DNA of 64,000 nucleotides. Source: Streptomyces sp. A0642. Lineage in GTDB: Bacteria; Actinomycetota; Actinomycetes; Streptomycetales; Streptomycetaceae. Where the stretch lies: contig NZ_SSBL01000034.1 in assembly GCF_004795105.1 (NCBI RefSeq), positions 1-64,000 on the forward strand, read 5' to 3'. The notes under the pieces were generated by a model. It saw only the letters and a list, made by a program, of their open reading frames with translations, was not told the origin of the DNA and did not search any database. How positions within the stretch are numbered: position 1 is the first letter of the stretch; every line of letters starts with the position of its first letter. Positions 51,222 to 60,192 of the stretch are shown one piece after another. Position numbers and translations under genes: made by a program.

Positions 51222-52097
51222 ATGGACTTCAAGCGCTACCAGCAGGCCGCCATCAAGACCCTCCAACCTCCCGCCGAAGACACCGACCCGGTACTCGTAC
51301 CTCTCCTCGGCCTCGCCGGCGAAGTCGGCTCTCTCGTCACCGCCTACAAGAAGCGCCTGCGTGACGGGCCTGCCTACGAGCAGGGCAAGCACCAGCTGCG
51401 CGAAGAACTCGGCGATGTCCTGTGGTATGTAGCCGCCGTCGCCCACCGCTTCGATCTCGATCTCGACGACATCGCCGCCGCCAGCCTGGAAAAGACCAAA
51501 GACCGCTGGCGCCCCACCCCTGACACCGAACACACTCGTTTCGACGCCTACTTCCCCAGCCATGAATGTCTTCCGCGCCAGACCACCCTTACCTTCACGC
51601 CCATTCTCCGAGAGGGCCGCACCGTCATCGTCCTCACCCGAGAAGACGGCACCCCTGCAGGTGATCCCCTTACCAGTGCCTCCCACATCGAAGACGACTA
51701 CCGCTTCCACGACGCCTTCCACCTCGCCCACGCCGCCGTGCTCGGATGGTCCCCCGTCACTCGCTTCCTGCTCGGCCGTAAACGCAAAAGCGACCTCCGC
51801 ACCGACGAAGCCGAAGACGGCGGCCGTGCCATCGCCATCGAGGAAGGGATCTCAGCCCTCGTCTTTTCCTACGCTGCACGCCACCGCTACTTCGCCGACA
51901 TCGAGCACATTGACAACGAACTGCTCACCACCATCAACCACATGACTGCTCACCTTGAGGTCAGCGTCTGTCGCGCCGCGGACTGGGAGCAGGCCATCTT
52001 CGCCGGCTACACCGCCTGGCGACAGCTGCGTGAACAAGACGGGGGCACCGTCCACCTCGACCTCGACCGGCGCCTCCTTACCGTCGACCCGCTATGA
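51222..52097 (+). CDS. MazG-type nucleotide pyrophosphohydrolase with C-terminal extension
   Basis: A 291-residue protein. The N-terminal 90 residues form a MazG-like all-alpha NTP-pyrophosphohydrolase: LLGLAGEVGSLVTAYKKRL and REELGDVLWYVAAVAHRFDL supply the ExxE/ExxD metal ligands (the first helix reads GEVGS, so one acidic ligand is weak). The remaining 200 residues contain YRFHDAFHLAHAAVLGWSP and EEGISALVFSYAARHRYF and are often fused to this domain in actinobacteria; their role is unknown. ATG has AAGGG 6 bp upstream. Its promoter region carries the XRE operators. It may hydrolyse a canonical or modified dNTP. Confidence 0.78.
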   Translation: MDFKRYQQAAIKTLQPPAEDTDPVLVPLLGLAGEVGSLVTAYKKRLRDGPAYEQGKHQLREELGDVLWYVAAVAHRFDLDLDDIAAASLEKTKDRWRPTPDTEHTRFDAYFPSHECLPRQTTLTFTPILREGRTVIVLTREDGTPAGDPLTSASHIEDDYRFHDAFHLAHAAVLGWSPVTRFLLGRKRKSDLRTDEAEDGGRAIAIEEGISALVFSYAARHRYFADIEHIDNELLTTINHMTAHLEVSVCRAADWEQAIFAGYTAWRQLREQDGGTVHLDLDRRLLTVDPL

Positions 52098-52168
52098 CCG
52101 AAAGGTCCAGCGGAAGACACCCGCTGCGCATCGAGTGCTGAGGTCCTGAAGCGATACATGTCAGTGCT

Positions 52169-52212
52169 GCATAGACGAGGGGGTGGGAGCCCCCGCGCCT
52201 CCTCGTCTATGC
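52169..52212. terminator. Bidirectional hairpin terminator
   Basis: Perfect 12-bp arms GCATAGACGAGG and CCTCGTCTATGC enclose a 20-base loop with a nested GGGG/CCCC stem. It lies between the convergent mazG-like gene and the small membrane-protein gene, and the latter's stop codon is inside the right arm. There is no T-run, as is common in Streptomyces. Confidence 0.7.
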
Positions 52213-52584
52213 GGATGCTGGTGACTGGCTGGCGGTGTCTGGGTTCGCGGGTGGTAGTGCTCCGGGTGGTGGTTCGGGTGGTGGTTCGGGTGGTGGTTGG
52301 GGAGTGGTGGCGGGGGCTGTGGCTTGGCGGTAGTTGATGATTGCTTGGATTCTTTTTTCGGGGTCTGTTATCTGGTCGAGTGTGGCTGCGAATTTCTCAT
52401 CGACCAGTGTTCCTTTTCGTTGTCGTGAGTGTTCGAGGATGAGGCTGGTGAGGGGGACGGCGAGGTATGCGGCGATGACGATCACTCCGACTGTCCACCA
52501 GGGTGCGCCGCCCAGGGCGCCGGCGAGGACGGCGGGGAGTCCGGCCAGGAGGCCGGAGGCAGGGGCGAGGGAGGACGAGTTCAT
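52207..52584 (-). CDS. Small membrane protein with proline-rich tail
   Basis: A 125-residue protein. Hydrophobic segments LLAGLPAVLAGALGG and WWTVGVIVIAAYLAVPLTSL (residues about 12-50) are followed by a soluble helix (DEKFAATLDQITDPEKRIQA) and a repetitive PPPEPPPEPPPG tail. The repeated DNA (GGTGGTTCG units on the plus strand) simply encodes that tail. GGAAGGG precedes the ATG. The family is unknown; small proteins of this kind are common in Streptomyces plasmids and arms. Confidence 0.6.
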   Translation of the reverse strand: MNSSSLAPASGLLAGLPAVLAGALGGAPWWTVGVIVIAAYLAVPLTSLILEHSRQRKGTLVDEKFAATLDQITDPEKRIQAIINYRQATAPATTPQPPPEPPPEPPPGALPPANPDTASQSPASA

Positions 52585-53114
52585 CGCGTGGATGCCCTTC
52601 CAGCACGTGACGGCTGGGCCGCCTCATGCCTGAACGAGCCGTGCGTGGACGGCTGGGACGGGGAGAGACGGCACTGGGGTGCCGTGGTGTCAGGGCATGC
52701 CGAGGACCGGCGCCGCCGTAGGGCGGGCCGGTGGTGTTTTACGGCAGACCTGTCAGCCCGTTGGGAGACCGGTTCGCTGGTCCCGCAGGGTGTTTTAAAG
52801 GCTTTGTTCGACGGTTTTAGCGGAGGTTTTCTTCGGCTTTTTGGGCAGGGTGAGCTATATAGCGTTCGTAATAAAAGGAATGCTGATAAAACCCTTAAGC
52901 CGGTTCATTAACCTTTTCCGCGCCGCCTTTTCTTCTGCTCTTCGGCCTCGTGCATCCTCGTGCGGGCACGCCAGACCTGCCCACCAGTATCGGTCATCAC
53001 GCCGCCGTTTGAGACCTCTTCGGACAGATTACGTCCGAAGTTCGCGCCGACCCAGGCTGGTTGAGGGCCAACCGACCCGAGTCGGAAGGTGCCGGTGCTG
53101 ACCGGAGGGGGAGT
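52585..53114. other. Gene-free region left of the Tn7-like operon; candidate left end
   Basis: About 530 bp with no gene. The segment 52790-52920 is unusually A/T-rich for this DNA. GTGTTTTA occurs at 52734-52741 and 52790-52797, with further GGTTTT motifs near 52813 and 52826, which could be transposase-binding repeats. An inverted repeat CTTCGGAC/GTCCGAAG (53018-53040) follows the tniQ stop and may terminate that operon. No terminal sequence pair was proven. Confidence 0.45.
53018..53040 (-). terminator. Putative terminator of the transposition operon
   Basis: CTTCGGAC and GTCCGAAG form an 8-bp stem with a 7-base loop about 75 bp past the tniQ stop. There is no T-run. It could alternatively be a protein-binding palindrome near the element's end. 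Confidence 0.45.
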
Positions 53115-56100
53115 TCAGACGTTGACGAGTTCGGCTGTGGTGAGGAGGTGTTGTTGGTGGGGGTGGAGGAGCAGCCAGCCGCGTTGCTGGTTGTGGATCC
53201 AGTTGCGGGTTGCCGGGTGGCGGGGGTGGGTGTGTGCGTGGTGGTAGGTGCGTTGCCACAGGATCGGCCAGGGCGGATTCCACCAGGGGTCGATCACGGC
53301 GAGTGCTTGCTGGGTGGGGGAGGGGCTGCTGCGTTTCTTCGCGAGTTCGCGCTGGCGGTTGAGCCATTCGCCGAGGGGGAAGCCGTCGTGGACGGTGTTG
53401 ATCGGCGGGCAGAGGTGGCCGTGTTGACCGGCCCAGGCACGGGCGTGCAGGAGGGCTTCGGCGTGAGGCCGGGGGCGAGGGCTGGGCGGCCACTGTCCGG
53501 CAGTCCGAGCAGTGACGCCGAGGGCGTTCAACAGGTCCTGCTGCTCGGGGTGGAGCTGGTCGTACTGGAGGCAGGCTCGGGTGATCCAGCTGCCCAGGAC
53601 GGTGCTCGGTGCGGGGATGCGGGCGACGGGATCGAACGGTTCGCCGGCTTCGACGTGGTTGCGGGCGCGGTAGTAGTTGCGCTGCCAGACGGTGTCCCAG
53701 GGTGGGTTCCACCAGGGGTCGATCGCGGCGAGTTCGGTCAGGTGGGGTGAGGGTGGCTGTCCGGCGCGGGCGCGTTGTTTGGCGCGGTTGCGCTGGCTGA
53801 ACAGCCACGTACCCAGGGGGTAGCCGTCGTGCCGGGTATCACGGGGGGCTGCGAGGTGCCCGTGTTCGGCTGCGTAGGCCCGGGCGTGCGCCAGGGCTGT
53901 TTCGAAGCCCGGCCTCAAGTCGGGGCGGTGCCCCAGGCGGCTGCGGGGCTCGCGAGGACGCTTCGGTTCGGCGGCACGTCGTGTGCGACGTCGACCAGCG
54001 GAAGCGGCAGGATCCGCACCCATTTCGGCCTGGCTGGTCTTGCCTTCGGTCTCCCGGGCCGAGTTCCTGGCTGGTGCTCTCAGAGCTGTCCGGGGGTGTT
54101 CCAGGGCCGTGCGGGCTGCCTCGGTGGTGATGCCGATGGTGATGAGGAGTTGTCGCTGTTCGGGGTGGAGCCCGGCGTACATGGCGCACGGGTGCCACAG
54201 CCAGTCGGCGGCATCGGAGTCGTCGAGGTCGGTGAAGCCGTTCTCGGCCTGGAGGAGCCGGCCGGCTGCGGCGTCGCGGGCGTGGTAGTAGTGGCGCTGC
54301 CATTTCAGGGGCCAGGGCGGGTTCCACCAGGGGTCGATGTCCGCGAGGGCCCGGGCGCGGTTGGCGGCCATGGGCCGGCGACCGGTGCGCCGGTGCGCGC
54401 GTTGGTTGCCCAGCCATTGCCCGAGCGGATAGCCGTCATGGACGGTCACTTGGGCGACGGCGGCGAGGTTGCCGTGGAGGTCTGCGAATGCGCGGGCATG
54501 TGCCAGCCCGACCTGGAAGCGTTCTGCATAGCTGCGCCGTCTGGGTTGGGCGGCGGCCGCCGCCGTGGCGTCGATGCCGATCTGGGCGAGGAGGCGTTGC
54601 TGTTCGGGGTGGAGGGCCGGGTAGCGGGTGCACTGCAGGTACAGCCATTCGCCGAGGCTGTAGCTGGTGGTGGGAAAGCCGCGGGCGGGCTTGAGCGGGC
54701 CGTGGGCTTCGGTGTGATCGCGGGCCTGGTGCCAGGTGCGCTGCCACAGGGTGCTCCAGGGCGCGTTCCACCACGGATACAGCGCACCGAGGGCGGCGGC
54801 TTGGTGGGCCGGCATTCTGATGTGACTGGTACGCAGGTTGGCGATCCATTGGCCCAGTGGGTAGCCGTTGGGGACGTCTTCCTTCGGCACGGCCAGATGA
54901 CCGTGCTGCTGGTGGTAGGCGTGGGCCTGGGCCAGGCCTGCCTGGAAGGCTTGCTCGGCCTGGAGACTGTGGCCGCGCAGCCGTTTGGCGGGTGGTGCAG
55001 GTGTAGGAGGGGTGCCGCCGGCAGCTACAGGGCGGGGGAGGAGGTCGCTGAGTGGGCGGGGCCGATGGGCCGAGCGCACCTTCCACAACGTGCGCTGCGC
55101 TGTGGGGGTCGGGACGGCGCGGGTGCGTACGCAGGAGTGGGCCCAGGTGAACAGAGGCCCGTGGGTGACGGTGGCGAGGTGGCGGGGCAGCCATGGCCTT
55201 GCGAGCTGTTCGGCGAGCTCGGCCAGCAACCCGGGTAGCTCGCCCAGCCGGTAGGGCAGATGGCCGTCCGATTCGGTGATCGTGCGCTCCTGCAAGGGAT
55301 GGCCGGCCAGCAGGCCTGCGAGGGCCACGGTCTCGGGGTAAGTGATCAGGTCGCGGGCGGCTACCTTCCACCAGCCGGGATCGGCATCTTTCGGCCGCGT
55401 GACCTCAAGACGAGCTGGCCAACGCTGTTCCTCGCTCGGCCAGGGCTGCTCCCACCAGGCGCCGGTGACGGCGCGGGCGACCTCGAAGGCATCCACGGCG
55501 GCGGGGGAGCGGTGCAGCAGCCGGGCATGCCGCCGCTGGGCCTCGATCACCTCCAGGCAGCGGCCGAGCGGCACAGGCAGCCCACTGGTCCCGGGCAGGT
55601 ACAACAGCCAGTAGCGGTGGCGTGCGCACACACGGTCCTCGGGGGCCAGGTACCGGCGGGCGGGCACCTCTCGTCCGGTACGGGCGGCGGTGCATGCGGG
55701 GCAGGCCGGCCCCCATGCGGCGACGACCTCCTCCCCGCGCATCAGCCGCCCGACCGGGCCACCCCCGTACTTGCCGCACGGCTCTTCCCTCCTCCATGCG
55801 GGCAGCGCCTGCTCGAGCACATGCTGCGGAACACGGCAGAGTACAGAAACCCGTGCGCGGGCCTGTGCGTTGAGATGGATCTCGCTGTCCGGGTACAGCA
55901 TCCCGGTGAGGTTCTGGAGCCCGCCGACATCGGTGACGGCGGCCAGCACGTCACGGATGCCGAGGTGGTACCGGGCGGCGATTCTGGTCAGGAACGACAG
56001 GGTCAGCTCCCCGTTCAACGGAGCGATGCGTCCTGCTGCGCCGCCACTGATGGCGGGCACGATCCCGCCGGATGCTGCCCGTTCGCGCCCCGCTCGCCTA

Positions 56101-56147
56101 CTCCGGGGCAGGCGTGCGGGTACGGGCGTGTTGGACCGGTGCGCCAT
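53115..56147 (-). CDS. TniQ-family target selector with four HA-type repeat units
   Basis: A 1010-residue protein. The N-terminal part (residues about 45-330) is TniQ-like: GELTLSFLTRIAARYHLG, then a zinc knuckle C149-C152…C174-H177 (ACPAC…VCARHRYWLLYLPG). TniQ/TnsD proteins choose the insertion site and recruit TnsC. The rest (about 395-1000) has four long repeats starting near 398, 544, 747 and 894. Each has a HARAYAxxHGHLAxP-type helix, DGYPLGxWLxNQR, IDPWWNPPW…WQRxYYxAR and LHPEQQxLLxxIGI elements. This is the pattern of helicase-associated (HA, PF03457) domains in tandem. Ordinary TniQ proteins lack these. It begins 10 bp after the tnsC-type stop and ends the operon. HA repeats may read the target DNA or a partner; that is inference. 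Confidence 0.82.
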   Translation of the reverse strand: MAHRSNTPVPARLPRSRRAGRERAASGGIVPAISGGAAGRIAPLNGELTLSFLTRIAARYHLGIRDVLAAVTDVGGLQNLTGMLYPDSEIHLNAQARARVSVLCRVPQHVLEQALPAWRREEPCGKYGGGPVGRLMRGEEVVAAWGPACPACTAARTGREVPARRYLAPEDRVCARHRYWLLYLPGTSGLPVPLGRCLEVIEAQRRHARLLHRSPAAVDAFEVARAVTGAWWEQPWPSEEQRWPARLEVTRPKDADPGWWKVAARDLITYPETVALAGLLAGHPLQERTITESDGHLPYRLGELPGLLAELAEQLARPWLPRHLATVTHGPLFTWAHSCVRTRAVPTPTAQRTLWKVRSAHRPRPLSDLLPRPVAAGGTPPTPAPPAKRLRGHSLQAEQAFQAGLAQAHAYHQQHGHLAVPKEDVPNGYPLGQWIANLRTSHIRMPAHQAAALGALYPWWNAPWSTLWQRTWHQARDHTEAHGPLKPARGFPTTSYSLGEWLYLQCTRYPALHPEQQRLLAQIGIDATAAAAAQPRRRSYAERFQVGLAHARAFADLHGNLAAVAQVTVHDGYPLGQWLGNQRAHRRTGRRPMAANRARALADIDPWWNPPWPLKWQRHYYHARDAAAGRLLQAENGFTDLDDSDAADWLWHPCAMYAGLHPEQRQLLITIGITTEAARTALEHPRTALRAPARNSARETEGKTSQAEMGADPAASAGRRRTRRAAEPKRPREPRSRLGHRPDLRPGFETALAHARAYAAEHGHLAAPRDTRHDGYPLGTWLFSQRNRAKQRARAGQPPSPHLTELAAIDPWWNPPWDTVWQRNYYRARNHVEAGEPFDPVARIPAPSTVLGSWITRACLQYDQLHPEQQDLLNALGVTARTAGQWPPSPRPRPHAEALLHARAWAGQHGHLCPPINTVHDGFPLGEWLNRQRELAKKRSSPSPTQQALAVIDPWWNPPWPILWQRTYHHAHTHPRHPATRNWIHNQQRGWLLLHPHQQHLLTTAELVNV

Positions 56148-56157
56148 GCCGGATGCC

Positions 56158-57180
56158 CTACTGCTTCCGTCGTGCGGGCCGTGTGGGCCGGGCCTGGGCT
56201 TCGGCGGCCGCGTCGAGCTCCACCTCGCCCAGCAGTTGCTTGGTGATGCGTTCGGTGCCTTCGGTGATGGCGACCAGGGCGGCTTCGCGGATGAGGTGGG
56301 AGAGGCTGCCGATCCGTCCTGCGGTGCGGGAGTGGAGGTAGGCGGCGTGCTTGACCAGGGTTCCGGGCCGGTGCGCGCGCAGCCGCAGCAGGTCTTCCAT
56401 GGCCCCTACGAGGTCGTTCCAGACAGTCCGGTCCTGCTCGGTCGCGTACGCCAGCGGGCGGTGGCGGAAGATCTTGAAACGACCGGCGATCTGCGCCCCG
56501 CGCACCCCGCTGAGCAGCGAGGAGGCCTCGACGTCGATCGCGGAGTACACAAAGGTGGCCGGGATGCGCTCGCCGAGGTACTTCAGCTGGTCGGAGGTTT
56601 CCGCCCCGGCACGCCGCTGGGTGTCCAGGAGGTGCACGTCGTCGATGAGGACCAACTGCGTGCCCAGCTCGCACAGCAGGTCGCACACGGCCCCGGTGAT
56701 CTGCGTCTGATTGAGGCGGTCGGTGATCGGCATGCCGAGGAACCGGGCGAACTCGCTGACGAGCATCTTCGGGGTGGCGGCCGGCGGCACGCTGATGAAC
56801 AGCACAGGCCTGCGCTCTGCCTGGCCTGGATGCTGGCGGGCATCGGCCAGCTGGAAGGAACGCCCGAGCGCCATCATCGTGGTGGTCTTACCCGTCGTGG
56901 CCGGCCCGGAGATGATCAGCCCGCGCCGGGCGCCGGCCTGCTGGCGGCGGTTGACCAACAGGAGCCGACGTACGGCGGTGAACACGCTGTCCATGGCCGG
57001 GGTGCGCATAACGGAGAGTTCGGAGTGGTAGTCCTCGCGCTCCGTCTGCTGCCAGGCTGGGTCATCCGCGTCGCGCGCGGACGCCGGGGCTCGGTGGACG
57101 AAGGCATCCCATCCCTGCCATACGGTCGCAGGGGCCAGCGGGGCGAAACCCACGGCATCGGTGGAGACCGGGCTCACCAT
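56158..57180 (-). CDS. TnsC/TniB-type AAA+ transposition regulator
   Basis: A 340-residue AAA+ ATPase with Walker A GPATTGKTT (residues 92-100), Walker B LVLIDDVHLL (176-185) and a sensor region YSAIDVEASSLL, typical of TniB/TnsC. In Tn7-like elements it couples the target selector to the transposase and enforces target immunity. The ATG overlaps the transposase stop by 7 bp, so expression is coupled. The next gene encodes TniQ. Confidence 0.85.
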   Translation of the reverse strand: MVSPVSTDAVGFAPLAPATVWQGWDAFVHRAPASARDADDPAWQQTEREDYHSELSVMRTPAMDSVFTAVRRLLLVNRRQQAGARRGLIISGPATTGKTTTMMALGRSFQLADARQHPGQAERRPVLFISVPPAATPKMLVSEFARFLGMPITDRLNQTQITGAVCDLLCELGTQLVLIDDVHLLDTQRRAGAETSDQLKYLGERIPATFVYSAIDVEASSLLSGVRGAQIAGRFKIFRHRPLAYATEQDRTVWNDLVGAMEDLLRLRAHRPGTLVKHAAYLHSRTAGRIGSLSHLIREAALVAITEGTERITKQLLGEVELDAAAEAQARPTRPARRKQ

Positions 57181-59372
57181 CGCAGGGACTCCTCGAAGGG
57201 GTCGTAGACCGTGACCTGGGGACGCCTCGGCGCAGGCACGTCAGCTTCCTGAGCTTCCTGCGCCGCGCAGCTTGGGAAGCCGCCCAGTGGTTCGGCCGGC
57301 CAGACACTCGGGGCGCTGTCGTCGGTCAGGAACTCCTCGTCGTCGCTGGTGCCGAAGACGTCCTCCCCAGCCTCGTCAGCTTCCGCCTCCGGCTGCTGGC
57401 CGTACAGGATCCCCCACACCGCGCCACCGGTCGCGGCAGTGCGGGCGCGGGCGACGACGACCTTCTCGCGGCGGGTGCCATGTCCGGCAGCGGCGCGTTC
57501 CAGCAGCTCGCGCAGGGCGAGCGCCAGGTCGTGTTCGTGCTGGGCGCGGTCTGCGCGGCGGGCGACGGTGCGTTTGATGTGCTGCCAGGTGAAGTCGGTG
57601 AACGGGGCGCTGACAAGGGTGTGGTGGATCCACGGCACTGCCTCCCACCCGTATCCGCGCGGCTGGTCAGGCTTCGGCAGGCGTACCCAGACCAGGCCGG
57701 GAGCGTGCGGGTTGTAGTGGATCTCCCACAGGCCGTCCGCCGCCGAAGAGGGCTCGCGGCGGAAAGGGTTGAGGACTTTATGGTCGTAGGTGCGGTAGTC
57801 GATGCGGATGCCGTAGTCGTTGATCTTCTGCCGCTTGATGGGCATGAGTTCGATGTAGTCCTCGCGACCCAGCGGCACCGGGACGTACCCGCACACGGCG
57901 ACCAGCGCCGCCCACATCTCATTCGGCGACAGCGCACAGCGGGGCATCATCGGGTGCCGCAGCCCATCGTGCTCACGCTCCTGCCACCCGCAGACGATCC
58001 ACTCCTGGAACATCTCGGCCAGTTGGGCCAACGTCCACACCGCCTCGCCTTCTGCGTCCTTCCCGCGCTCCCCGGTGTGCGATGCCGTGTAGGCGGCCAC
58101 ATGCTGAACGAACAGCGTGTTGATCGAGGAAAAGGTGCGCTCCACATGCCCCTTGGCCGGCCCGTTGCCCGGTGGTGCGGGCTGCACGGAAATGCCCAGC
58201 GACTCGCAGGCGGCGATGAACGAGGACGAGATGAACACATTGCCCTGGTCGACCACGATGGTCTGCGGAGTGATCACCGGCCGCGCCGCGGCACCTTCCA
58301 GCCGGGCATCCACACTCAGCAGCCGCTCGTAGGGCACCACCGAGTGTTCCATCGCCAGTGCCTCGGCCCAGCCGGGCCGCATCGGCGCCGGGACCATCAT
58401 CTGCGCCAGCAGCTGCGCCGCATCCACGCTGCGGGTTCCTTTCGCACGCAGCACGGCCGCGCAGATGGTGCGGGTGGCCACATCCAGCGCGATGGTCAGC
58501 TCCGGACGCTCCGCCACACCGTCATCGAGCACCACGAAGGCGTCCAAAACGGTGCTGTCCATCATCACCAGCTCACCCGGCGCCATCACCGTCGTCGGGA
58601 CGAACGGGGGAGCCGGCCGGGCTGATCGCCAGCGGCGCTGCCGCGCACTGCCCAGCAGCCCGCGGCCGTCGGCGAGGGCGTGCACGAGCCGGTTGAACGT
58701 CGCACTCGAGGGCAGCGGCACCACCCCGTCCCCGTACTGCTCGGCCAGCAGCCGCTCGGTGTACACCCGCAGCCGCCCCAGCGTCCCGCTGGAGCGCTCC
58801 CGCCCGGCCTCCAGCACCTCTTGCAAGGCGGCCACCACCCGCTCGTCCGCACGCCCCAGCGCTGTCCGGGGCCGAGCGGACCGGTGATCCACCAGCCCCC
58901 ACACCCCCTCCCGGCGGTAACGGGCCCGCATCCGCCGCACCGTCACCACACTGGTGGACATGCTGGCAGCGGACAGCTCCGCTACCTTCGCCTCCTCCCG
59001 CTGCGCCAGTGTCCGCATCTGCGGGTCGTACTCCGTACGCGGCGAACCTGCCGCACCAGTCCCGCCCGGCCGCCCTGTCTCCACCTCCCGCACATGCCGC
59101 TCCCACGCCAGGGCCCGTTCCCTCACCGCCTCGGGCAACGACTCCAGCAAACCCAGCGGCGGCACCCCGGGCACTCCCGGCGCCTCCAGGAGTTCGAACC
59201 CCCCATCGGCAAACAGCAGCGAAAGCAAAACCGCCGCCACCTCGCCGTCCTCAGCGACCAGCCGCACCTGACCGCCGACAAGGGCAGCCACCGTCCAGGC
59301 ACGTCCCCCGAACCGCACCCGGCATCCCAGTTCCACCACCGGCCTGCCCGGCATCCCGCTGGCCGCGCTCAC
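57174..59372 (-). CDS. TnsB-type DDE transposase (Mu integrase family)
   Basis: A 732-residue transposase. From the GTG that overlaps the preceding stop (GTGA), the order is: N-terminal beta-rich segment, helix-turn-helix (SMSTSVVTVRRMRARYRREG), then an RNase-H core with D272 (VMMDSTV), D375 (IVVDQGNVF) and E411 (KGHVERTF). D375 and E411 are 35 residues apart, the DD35E spacing. A Mu-type C-terminal beta barrel (YDHKVLNPFRR) and an acidic tail that should contact TnsC follow. The catalytic triad is intact. A GTG 18 bp upstream and an ATG 18 bp downstream are alternative starts. Confidence 0.88.
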   Translation of the reverse strand: MSAASGMPGRPVVELGCRVRFGGRAWTVAALVGGQVRLVAEDGEVAAVLLSLLFADGGFELLEAPGVPGVPPLGLLESLPEAVRERALAWERHVREVETGRPGGTGAAGSPRTEYDPQMRTLAQREEAKVAELSAASMSTSVVTVRRMRARYRREGVWGLVDHRSARPRTALGRADERVVAALQEVLEAGRERSSGTLGRLRVYTERLLAEQYGDGVVPLPSSATFNRLVHALADGRGLLGSARQRRWRSARPAPPFVPTTVMAPGELVMMDSTVLDAFVVLDDGVAERPELTIALDVATRTICAAVLRAKGTRSVDAAQLLAQMMVPAPMRPGWAEALAMEHSVVPYERLLSVDARLEGAAARPVITPQTIVVDQGNVFISSSFIAACESLGISVQPAPPGNGPAKGHVERTFSSINTLFVQHVAAYTASHTGERGKDAEGEAVWTLAQLAEMFQEWIVCGWQEREHDGLRHPMMPRCALSPNEMWAALVAVCGYVPVPLGREDYIELMPIKRQKINDYGIRIDYRTYDHKVLNPFRREPSSAADGLWEIHYNPHAPGLVWVRLPKPDQPRGYGWEAVPWIHHTLVSAPFTDFTWQHIKRTVARRADRAQHEHDLALALRELLERAAAGHGTRREKVVVARARTAATGGAVWGILYGQQPEAEADEAGEDVFGTSDDEEFLTDDSAPSVWPAEPLGGFPSCAAQEAQEADVPAPRRPQVTVYDPFEESLRW

Positions 59373-60130
59373 TCTGCCGCCTGCGCCCACACCGGCATCC
59401 GCTCATGCATCGACGCCCCCAAGTCCGCCGCCAGCCGTCCCGCCCACAGGGCATGGAACAGCGCAGGAAGCACGACCAGCGGATCACCAACCCTGCGCAC
59501 GCCCTCCCACAGCGGCACAGGCTCGGCGAACACCTCCTGCAACGCGGCACCCAGCACCTGACCACCGTGATGCCGCGGGTGCCGGTATCCCGCCAGCCAG
59601 GTCACATTGCGCCGGTAGACCGGGGCGACAGGCCCGAGTACCCAGTACCGCCAGCCCACCGCCGCACAGCTATCTCCGACCGCCGCAGCGAGAGACCGCT
59701 GACGCCGAGACAGCTCACTTCTCCCCGTGCAGTCGGCGAGCACTCCCTGGCCATCGGCCAGCCGGAGCATCAGCTGAGGAACATGCGACCGCACCCCGCC
59801 CGGCACATGCCACCGCAGTTCAAGTGGCTGGCTGGCCAGGCCGCTTATGCGCCGGTCGCGGTCGAGGAGCATCACATGCAGTCGCATCGCTGCAGACCCG
59901 TAGTGCACAAGTTTTCCAGTGGTGGCCGACCACCACCACCCCGGGGCCAGCCGCTTGCCTTTGCGGGTTGGGAACGACTTCAGCGGCAGACAGCTTTCGA
60001 ACGCCACCTCGGCAGCGGCCGACAACCACCTCGAGCACTCCACCGCCCCGCCCGCAGCCCTGAACAGCACATCCACCGAATCGACTTCAGGCTGGCGTGC
60101 CCTCGCTCCGTCCCACTCAGCACCCTGCAT
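59369..60130 (-). CDS. TnsA-like protein, catalytic residues apparently lost
   Basis: A 253-residue protein aligning with TnsA-like endonuclease subunits: GWWWSATTGKLVHYGS, LLDRDRRISGLASQPLELRW, SHVPQLMLRLADG, WLAGYRHPRHH and GDPLVVLPALFHALW are family blocks. TnsA cuts the 5' ends so that Tn7 moves by cut-and-paste. The active site should contain E (YES…), D (…PDF/Y) and K (VDVKP). Here these positions read YGS (G78), HVPQL (Q119) and LADCTG, so nuclease activity is unlikely. It may remain as a structural bridge between TnsB and TnsC. The stop overlaps the transposase GTG. Confidence 0.72.
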   Translation of the reverse strand: MQGAEWDGARARQPEVDSVDVLFRAAGGAVECSRWLSAAAEVAFESCLPLKSFPTRKGKRLAPGWWWSATTGKLVHYGSAAMRLHVMLLDRDRRISGLASQPLELRWHVPGGVRSHVPQLMLRLADGQGVLADCTGRSELSRRQRSLAAAVGDSCAAVGWRYWVLGPVAPVYRRNVTWLAGYRHPRHHGGQVLGAALQEVFAEPVPLWEGVRRVGDPLVVLPALFHALWAGRLAADLGASMHERMPVWAQAAE

Positions 60131-60151
60131 ACAGAACTAAACGGCTTATCG

Positions 60152-60169
60152 GCCCATCCGGTAATGGGC
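60152..60169. repeat. Small hairpin between helicase and TnsA-like genes
   Basis: GCCCAT and ATGGGC form a 6-bp stem with a 6-base loop in the 62-bp gap. It may modulate read-through or stabilise a processed end. Evidence is limited to the palindrome. Confidence 0.3.
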
Positions 60170-60192
60170 ACGCGAGGGTCTATCGGTGAATG

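Noticed and set aside
52258..52302. Short GGTGGTTCG tandem repeats considered as iterons or CRISPR-like
   Set aside because: They encode the PPPEPPP tail of the small membrane protein; no spacers and no cas genes are present.
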